Positions 12,901 through 21,900 of a stretch of 64,000 bases of DNA are shown piece after piece (position 1 is the stretch's first letter; each line of letters begins with the position of its first letter). The notes under the pieces are model-generated. The model saw only the letters and a program-made list of their open reading frames with translations, did no database searches and was not told the DNA's origin. The position numbers and the translations under genes were made by a program. Location of the stretch: NCBI GenBank assembly GCA_946811185.2, contig OX328104.1:53366505-53430504 (forward strand), in the 5' to 3' direction. The DNA is from Hippopus hippopus (lineage: Eukaryota; Mollusca; Bivalvia; Cardiida; Cardiidae).

Positions 12901-15900
12901 ATTCATACATTTTTGAATGTAAGTCTTAAACAAGGAATCAGTTATGTTGGTATAGTTCAAGCCATGGATTCTGCCGGACACTTCAGTGAAGCAATTCGAT
13001 CTAGCGGTACGACGATAGACACGACTCCCCCTGAAGGATACACTTGTAGTAGATTTGATCTGGTGGACGAGAAGACAAGTATCATTCTACAAGAGGAAAA
13101 TAAGAACATTCAATTCCTGGTCAATCTTATCAAAGGTTCGCTGTATGTAATAAGGGCCAGAATACGGACGAATGACACTCGAGTCAAAGCAAACTTTGAA
13201 CTTGACCGTAATCGACTTCCCCTACCTATAACCTTCAACCATGATGGTTCACGCGAAATGGAACATTCTTTCTTTTCTCCACAAAGCGGACAAAAGACCT
13301 TTGTTATACACTTTATGTCGGAGTCACCAATAATCGGAACAGCTTCGCTTGAAATCTGTTCCACTCTGGTGCACGATGACACCAAGGCGGTTTCTGTTCG
13401 ACAGATAGACTCTAATAATATTGCTGTGAAAGTCTTGGTGACCGATAACATCAGCTCAGTACACGAGGTATCTTATACTTATTTATTCACACTTAATTTC
13501 CTTCCTACTCCCTTTACAAATCTTTTCCGTACGATCCTTTTGTTCGTATTTCCTTCTTTCTCCCATTTTTTGTTCCCTGGTAAAGCAAATCTAATTATTT
13601 TAGCCACATTTGTTTTGCCGCCTACAATTACTATAAAAACAGCCATATTCAAAGTGTAGTTTAGTATCGAAGAAATTCAATGTCTCTAGTCTGTTCTCGT
13701 TTCTTGCCTTTACAAGTCTGCGTATACATTATCTAGTGTTCATAGATATATATGTCGTAGTCCAAACTGGCATCTAGGCAGATCCGGAATCTGCCTGGAC
13801 CAAATTGGAATTCTATTTTGGTCTAGACCAGATCTGCCTAGACCAAATTAGGATTCCAGTTTGGCTAGGCAGATCCAGAATCTGCCTAGACCAAATTGGA
13901 ATTTTTTCTCATTTAATATAGTGTGAAAACATCTGATTTAATTTAAACCCCCCAAAAATAACAGAGGTTTCAATCAGAAATTCAGGGTGAAAATAAATTT
14001 TGAATGTTTTGCACTTTAGCAAAAAAAGAAAATGTAGGAAACGGAGCAAATGTGGGAAAGAAAAAAAGAAATTGCTTTAATTAAGAATACCTCTCAATTG
14101 TAAGCATATGTGGATCAATATGATTTAAAAAAATAGGAAAATAATTAAATTATCAAGTAGTAAGCATTGTAGGAAAAGGAGAAAATCTTTTCATTTCCTA
14201 ATAATTCTACCTCAGAGTTGTTAACCTACTTTTTATTTAGTAGGACTGCTTTGATTATAATATATATAATACATAATGAGAAAAATTATTCATAAGTAAA
14301 GTAGAAAGTATTGTGGGAAAAGAAGAATCGTTTATACTGTATATTCCTTCATTTGTTTTCCAATAGATGACTATTAATGTGAAGGGTCAAACTGCACACC
14401 TGGTACAAATGATGTGTGAAGACTAATGAAAGTTGTAACTGCCAAAATATTGTTAACTGCCAAATTTGTTAGCTATAATGATGTGATATATCTTTGACCC
14501 ATCACACAAACAGGGACCCATCTGGGAACTCCTTTAATAAAATAAAAGAGATCACAGCCAGTGTAGGTATATCTGGGTCGATAGTTTTCGAATGGCTGTT
14601 AAGTAAAGTAGATAACCATTTAAACTACAGAAAATCCACCTGAAGTGAAATTTCAATCTTGGTCAGCCTACGCAGAGAGTGCAGTCTGACCAGTGTCAAT
14701 ACTTATAGCAGTTTCAGGATGGTCCTCTTACATGAAGGGTCACATTTATTTTACTATGCCTTTTTTCAAAATTTATTTGCAATTAATTACCTTGTTCTTG
14801 AATAATAAATGTTCAAATCATAATAAAAAAAAAAGAAAAACAATGAAATTGTAGACCAAATACCAAACTGTAATGATGCACATGCTGATCTTTGTCTACA
14901 TTTCCTGTAAAATATGATTTAAGTTGAGAACTACAGAAAAACTGAAGAATAACGAAATTCATAACTTACGACTTTTTTTTCTTTTATATAAATGTATTTA
15001 TTTAATTTTACATTTATAGTAAAAAGTTTCAATATCAAAATTCAAATGATACAGTTTGCTTTTTTTTTTGTGTGTGTGTTAAAATGGGTATCCACTGAAA
15101 AGATTCTAAAATAAAAGCAGATTCCAGTTTAGTCTAGGCAGATCCTGTATCTGCCTAGCCAAACTGGAATTCTAATTTGGCCCAGAATCTGCCTACACCA
15201 AACTGGAATTCTATTTTGTTCCTTGTTTGCCGTGGGTGGCATCTCGTATGCCGGAAAAGGGGATCCTGGTAGTTGAGAGTGCCAAGGGATCTCCAGCACT
15301 CAACACACTACTTTGGCCCTGGCCTCGGATAGACGAGAGGGATGGGTTAGGCCCGACCCGTCTCAATCGGCTCGGTCGTGCCTAGCTTTTAGGATTACAT
15401 ACTTTTATCTATATTTCTTTCTTTGTATCTTATGATACCAACCGGGTTAGATTTTTTCTTTTTTCTTATCTTTTACATTGTTTTCCTTTATAAAGCGGCG
15501 GCTGATGGGCTAATTAATAGACCTATAGTTTCTCTTCACTTAAGGTTTGTTAAGTATAATAGCTATGTAGCTCTGGCGTCGGAAATAGGAAATCCATTTC
15601 CATTAGACGTCCCCTTGTAGGGCTCCGAGGAGGGTGGAGCGCATAGCTATTGAAATTACAGTATCAAAATCATGGCTTCCCAAAACAAAAGACCCCGACC
15701 GAATAACGAAAACGAAACGTCTTACTTAAACAACACAAAGTTCTTGGTTATTAAAAGTGAGGAGACAAAGCCCATCACATCTCTGTCTCCCTTCATAATA
15801 GAAAAACAGATAGAAAGTTTGATAGGCACTCCAAAATCAGTTAAAAAATTAAAAAACGAACTACTACTCGTTGAAACATCAAGAGCAAGTCAGGTTGAAT

Positions 15901-18900
15901 CTCTATTATAAGTTAAAAAGTTTTACAACTTGAAAGTCTCAGTCTCAGAACACAACTCGCTTAACAAATCCAGAGGAATTGTGAAAGACAGGGTACTGAA
16001 AGGAGAAACAGACGAAAAAATTGTTGAATATCTTGCACCGCAAGGAGTTGTTGCGTGCAAGAGATTCAAAATAAAAAAAGATAATGTTCAACTTGAAACA
16101 AATACACTACTGCTCACTTTTAACACCACCACTTTGCCTCAGAGTATTAGAATCTTTTATCGTACAGTACCAGTGGAACAGTTCATCCCAAATCCTTTGC
16201 GCTGTTTTAATTGTCAAAAATTTGGACACCACGAAGACAACTGCAAGCTCACAGATGCAGTAATCTGTGATAGATGTGGTGAATCCAAACACACATCTAG
16301 CATCTGCCAAAGACCTTTCAAATGCGTAAATTGTGGTAAAGATCACAGTGCAAGATCAACCAACTGTGAAGTCTGGAAAAGAGAAAAAGAAATTATGAGA
16401 ATTAAAACAATAAGAAAGATTTCTTACTTTGAGGCAAAAAAAACAATATGAGACAGCTTTTGAACCTAGGTACTCTAAGATAGTTCAATCAGCAACAGCA
16501 AAACCTCAGACGAGAACTTGTGGGACACAGTATGATCCCGTGGATTTTGAGCAAGGCGCTAAACCTTCCTCGAAATCTACGTCTGCATCTGTCCAACCAC
16601 CTCGAACATCTGAAACAGGTTCAAAATCTAACCAAACAAAAGACTCTAGTAGATCAAGATCAGCTTCTAGAGCTAATTCATGCCCTACATCACCAAATAA
16701 AAGCCAGAAAAATAAACCAGATAAAAAAGAAAAAGATAAACAACAATCAAATAGACAGAAGAAAGGGTCACAGGATCCTATTAAGCTGGCAAATAAATTT
16801 GAAAGTTTAGAAGATATGGAATTGGAAATTGACTCCTCAGTCAAATAACTTTTAAGTAAATTCAAACTCCCAATATACAAGTATAATGGGTCAAAACTCA
16901 ATTTTACAATGGAATTGTAGAGGTCTAAAAGCCAACTTTAATGAACTACTAATTCTTTTCTCTTTATTAAATCCACAAATTTGTTGTCTTCAAGAAACTT
17001 TTATAACCCCCAATAATAACTTGGAAGTTCGCAATTATTCTTTCTATCACTACATACATAATGATTGCCAAAGAGCGTCTGGTGGTTCTTCTATCATAAT
17101 ACATTCTACGGTACCTCATCGTAAGATAGACTTAAACACAAATCTACAAGCAATAGCAATAAAAGCATCTTTAAATAAAACTATAACAATATGCTCTATC
17201 TATATCCCACCAAATAAAAGAATAGATCAAAATGATTTAGAAAATCTTTTACTACAACTACCTCAACCTTACATCATATGTGGTGATTTTAATGGACATA
17301 GCGAATTATGGGGTTGTTCAGATACCAATGATAGAGGTAAAATAATTGAAGATTTCATTGTAGAGAATAATTTATGTCTGTTTAATTCCAATCAACATAC
17401 ATACCTGCATCCTGGATCAGGTTCTTTCACAGCAATAGATCTTTCACTCTGCCATCCTTCCTTGTACCTTGATTATGAATGGAAAGTATGTGAAGATTCT
17501 CATGGAAGTGATCATTTACAAGAAACTGAGAAAACAGAAGATGAGAAAATTCCAAAATGGAATTTTAAAAAAGCTAACTGGGAAAAATTCAATATTCTTT
17601 GCCATGAAAAATTACTGATTGACAATTTTGAAAATTCAGAAGATCCAATGCTTTCTTTTACTGAAACATTAATTGGCATATCAAATCAGTGCATCCCGAA
17701 GATTTCAACAAATACTTTAAGAAGAAAAAGCCATGGTTTAATGATGATTGTAAAGAAGCTATTAAAAAACGTAAAGACAGTTTAAAACGTTTCAAACAAT
17801 ATCCAACAAAAACAAACTTAAATGTTTGTAGAATTATGAGAGCTAAGGCTAGACGTACTGTTAAACAAGCAAAACGATCATCTTGGAAAGATTTCATTTC
17901 TAAACTTAATGCTAGAACTCCCATGACAACCATTTGGAATATGTTAAGGAAAATAAATGGAAAGAATCAAACCATGAAACACTCGCATATCAAGGTAGAT
18001 GACAAAAACTATGAAAGTAAAGTAGAAATCGCTAATATCCTGGGTAAAACTTTCAAAACAAACTCCTCGTCTGCAAATTATAAACCACAATTTAGAAAAC
18101 ATAAGCAAGAAGCAGAAATGGAAGAACTTAATTTTGAAACGGATACAAATGATAACTACAACTTACCTTTCACACTATCGGAACTTGAAAATTCTCTAAA
18201 AAATGCTCATGATTCTGCTGCAGGTGCAGATGAAATACACTATCAACTTTTAAAACATTTACCTCGTATTTCATTACAAACTCTGTTTAACATTTTTAAC
18301 ATTATATGGGAACAAGGCACCTTCCCGAAAAGTTGGTCCAAAGCTACAATCATTCCAATTCCTAAGCCAAATAAAGATCATACAAATCCAACAAATTATA
18401 GACCCATAGCTTTAACTAGTTGTATATGTAAGACCATGGAGAGGATGATAAACAATAGACTTAATTTTTACCTGGAATCCAATAATATTATATCGGAACA
18501 TCAATCGGGGTTCCGAAAAAACAGAAGCACGACAGATCAGTTAGTACGATTAGAATCTTTTATCAGAAATGCTTTTGTAAAGAAACAACATGTAGTTGCC
18601 ATATTTTTTGATCTAGAAAAAGCTTATGACACCACATGGAAACATGGCATCTTAAAAGATATTCATAAAATTGGATTAAGGGGAAATCTACCCAAGTTTA
18701 TTTCAAACTTTTTATCAAATAGATGTTTCAAAGTTAAGGTAGGCACATCTTTTTCTGATGACTATGAACAAGAACAGGGAGTTCCTCAAGGAAGTATCCT
18801 CTCACCTACTCTGTTCAATATCAAGATTAACAATATTGTAAAATGTTTAGATGACGATGTGAACTGTTCCTTATATGTGGATGATTTTTTAATATGTTAC

Positions 18901-21900
18901 AGGTCCAAAGATATGAAAACAATTGAAACTAAGCTTCAAAATAATTTAGACAAAATTGAGAAATGGACTATAGAAAATGCTTTTAAATTTTCCAAGACAA
19001 AGACAAACTGTGTACACTTCTGCCAAGAGCGCAGGTTGCACTTGGATCCATTATTGAAAATATATAATAGTCCAATTCCAATAGTAGATCAAGCAAAATT
19101 TTTAGGAGTTATCTTTGACAAAAAACTTTCTTTCATTCCACATATTAATGCTTTGAAACTGAAATGTCAAAAAGCTTTGAATGTTTTAAAAGTACTTTCC
19201 CACTCTGACTGGGGAGGAGATAAAAAAACTCTTTTAAATCTATACAGATCTCTAATACGGTCAAAACTGGATTATGGATATATTATATATGGCTCTGCAA
19301 GGAAAAGCTACCTAAAAAAGTTGGACACTATTCATCATCAGGGTCTTCGGTTAGCTTTGGGAGCTTTCCGAACATCACCTGTCACAAGTTTGTATTCAGA
19401 GGCCCAGGAGCCATCCTTATATGATAGAAGGAAAAAACTATCCTTACAGTACGTAACTAAACTGGCTTCAAATACAAAGAATCCGGTTTACAATGACATT
19501 TTTAATTCACCAAACAAAATATTTTTTAAAAATAAACCTAATTTTATCAAACCACTTGGTCTAAGAGTTGAACCTCTTCTTGATGAATCAAATATAAATG
19601 TAAAGAATATTAAGCCCTTTAAACTTCCTGTAAAAGAGCCGTGGACCATAGATCCACCAAATATTATTTTTGATCTCAACGTAAATAAGAAATCAGTTAC
19701 AAATCCATTATTTTATCAAAATAAATTTTTAGAAATCAAATCACAGTATAAAGATTACATTTCAATTTATACTGATCGTTCGAAACAAGATAATAAAGTT
19801 GGTTGCGCTTCAGTACACAAGCAAGAAACTGCCAAAATAAGACTACCAGATCATAGCTCTATTTTTTCAGCAGAAGCTGTGGCTTTAAACATTGCTCTCT
19901 GTTCAATACAAAACAATAATAACAAGAAATTCATAGTTTTTTCTGATTCAATGTCAGTTTTACAATCTTTAAAACATCCTGATAACCCAAATCCATTGAT
20001 TCAACAATTTTTCAGAAAATATGTTTATTTAAGTAGATCAAAGTCAATAATATTCTGCTGGATACCCAGCCACATTAATATAAAAGGTAATGAAATAGCT
20101 GATCAAGAAGCAAAGGATGCCGTAAATATGAACATAGCCAACATAAAAATTCCTTATACTGACAAAAAACAACAAATAAATGAATTTATCAAGTCTGAAT
20201 GTCAAATTAAATGGCAACAATGTTTTAACAACAAGCTTTTAGCGATCAAGCCAAATTTTAATGATAAATATGAATTTTATTGTAACCGAAAAAGTCAAGT
20301 AATTTTAACAAGATGTCGTGTGGGACACTCAAGGTTTTCACATGTGCATCTTTTAAATAATGAGAGAGCACCACAATGTATAAACTGTAATGAGCCTTTA
20401 ACTATAAAACATATTTCATTAAACTGTAAAAAATTTCGACCGTATACGGTCAAAACATTTTAGTGTTGATAGCTTACAAAACTTATTTTTACATGTGCAA
20501 CAGAATAACATTTTAGAATACCTAAAAGAGATAGATTTTTATAATAAAATATAGACTTTCAAATTAACATTTTATTGTTTAATTTCTAATTATTATCTTC
20601 ATGCGCGCTAAATGACCACAGCTGTCGATGCGCCTTAAAACACCAATTAATAATTAATAATAATCTATTTTGTTCCAGACGAGATTAGAATTCTAATTTG
20701 GTCTAGGCAGATTCCAGATTACAGTCAGGCCTACGACATATATAAATAAATTCGTTATTTAATTACTCAGTCAATAGGTCCCAATAGGTCGAATAATTTT
20801 CTGAGCTGTGATTTTATTAATAAGCCTTAACTGTTTCAGTGCCGTAGGTGAAATCAACGGCTTCTGTGGCTGGCACTGATCAGGATCAGACTACACAGAA
20901 CGTGCAGTCTGATCTAGGGTCTGTGCCAGCCGCTTGTTTAGTCAAACCTGTAGGCTGAAAATCATTCCTAGTTACAGTGGGTTGTATTTACAGTCTTTGA
21001 AAGGGATGCGGTCTATACAGTTTGCAGTAAAAGAAGTATATTAAATATAGACGCTCCAAAATATGCCAAAGTGTTATTACATGCATATTATTTTTCCTTT
21101 AAAGTTAAAGCAAAGTTGAATATGCATTCCATTAATAGGTGACTACGCGTTATATGATGATTCAAGTACCTTGTCACGGTAAGAGGATAGATATGAGAAA
21201 ACTTAAGGAATAACATAGATTCAGATCAGCTTGGTATGGCTGATCTGAAATTACAGTGTTCTTTTAGTTTCATTTATTAAGAAAAAATATATATGTGTGT
21301 GTGTGTTCTTCTACAAGAAGGTTAACTTTGACCGGTAAAGACATGACTTTTAACGATCTGTTTTTGCAGTTGTGGTGACATTTCCAACTACCTTTTCATT
21401 GTCTTTCAGTGACACATGATTATTATTATTATTTTTATAGTATTTCAGTCAATGAAGTTGAAAACTCACTAGCCACATTTTAAATTGATAAAGCTCTGTT
21501 TCAAACGATGATGTTTTATTGGTATCTCCATTAGGTTCGCATAGGGGTTGGCAGCATGTTAGGAGGCTTTCAGATTCGTCCTTTATCTATAATTCATGGT
21601 GGAACCAATGTTATAATTCCTGTGAAAGTACCACATGCCACAAATCTGTATGTGACAGCTGTGACGGAAAATAATGCCGGACTTCAGTCGACATTCCACG
21701 CAAAGCCTATTGTGATGGACAAAACAGCACCACATATGTATGATATAAGGAGTAAAGTAAACAGTACCACTGATCAGACGTCCGAAATCACATCAAAGAT
21801 AGTAACTGAATGGAAAACTCATGACGATGAAAGTGGTGTAAAAGAATGCTTTTGTTATATAGGTGAGTTAGGAATAAGTTTCACAATTTCTGCTGCATTT

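Larger units (their letters stand above)
15223..20663 (+). mobile_element. Full-length I/Nimb-like non-LTR retrotransposon (LINE)
   Basis: 5,441 bp between perfect 13-bp target duplications. A GC-richer 5' leader runs over 15,223-15,671. ORF1 has three CCHC-type knuckles. ORF2 carries endonuclease, reverse transcriptase, RNase H and a C-terminal zinc motif. The 3' end is a (TAA)-like tail (ttaataattaataataa). This order and the TAA-type tail fit the I superfamily (I/Nimb group); the exact clade is inferred. One nonsense codon and about three frameshifts show that this copy is inactive. It lies in an intron of the FN3-like gene in the same orientation, inside the inverted-repeat element. Confidence 0.88.
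13747..20744. mobile_element. Non-autonomous inverted-repeat element, split by a LINE
   Basis: The outermost 14 bp tatatatgtcgtag (13,747-13,760) is inverted at 20,731-20,744. The subterminal zones (13,765-13,910; 15,112-15,209; 20,677-20,720) consist of repeated short palindromes built on ctaggcagatcc / ggatctgcctag and ccaaattggaattct. Without the LINE and one target duplication the element is about 1,544 bp. The interior (13,920-15,110) is AT-rich and encodes nothing recognisable. A TA duplication is possible but ambiguous because the ends are (TA)-rich. The superfamily is unknown. Confidence 0.65.

Noticed and set aside
13110..13451. 113-codon minus-strand ORF
   Set aside because: It is the antisense shadow of the FN3-like exon 12,539-13,467.
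13747..20744. The LINE and its flanks as one autonomous DNA transposon
   Set aside because: The 13-bp target duplication shows that the LINE is a separate later insertion.
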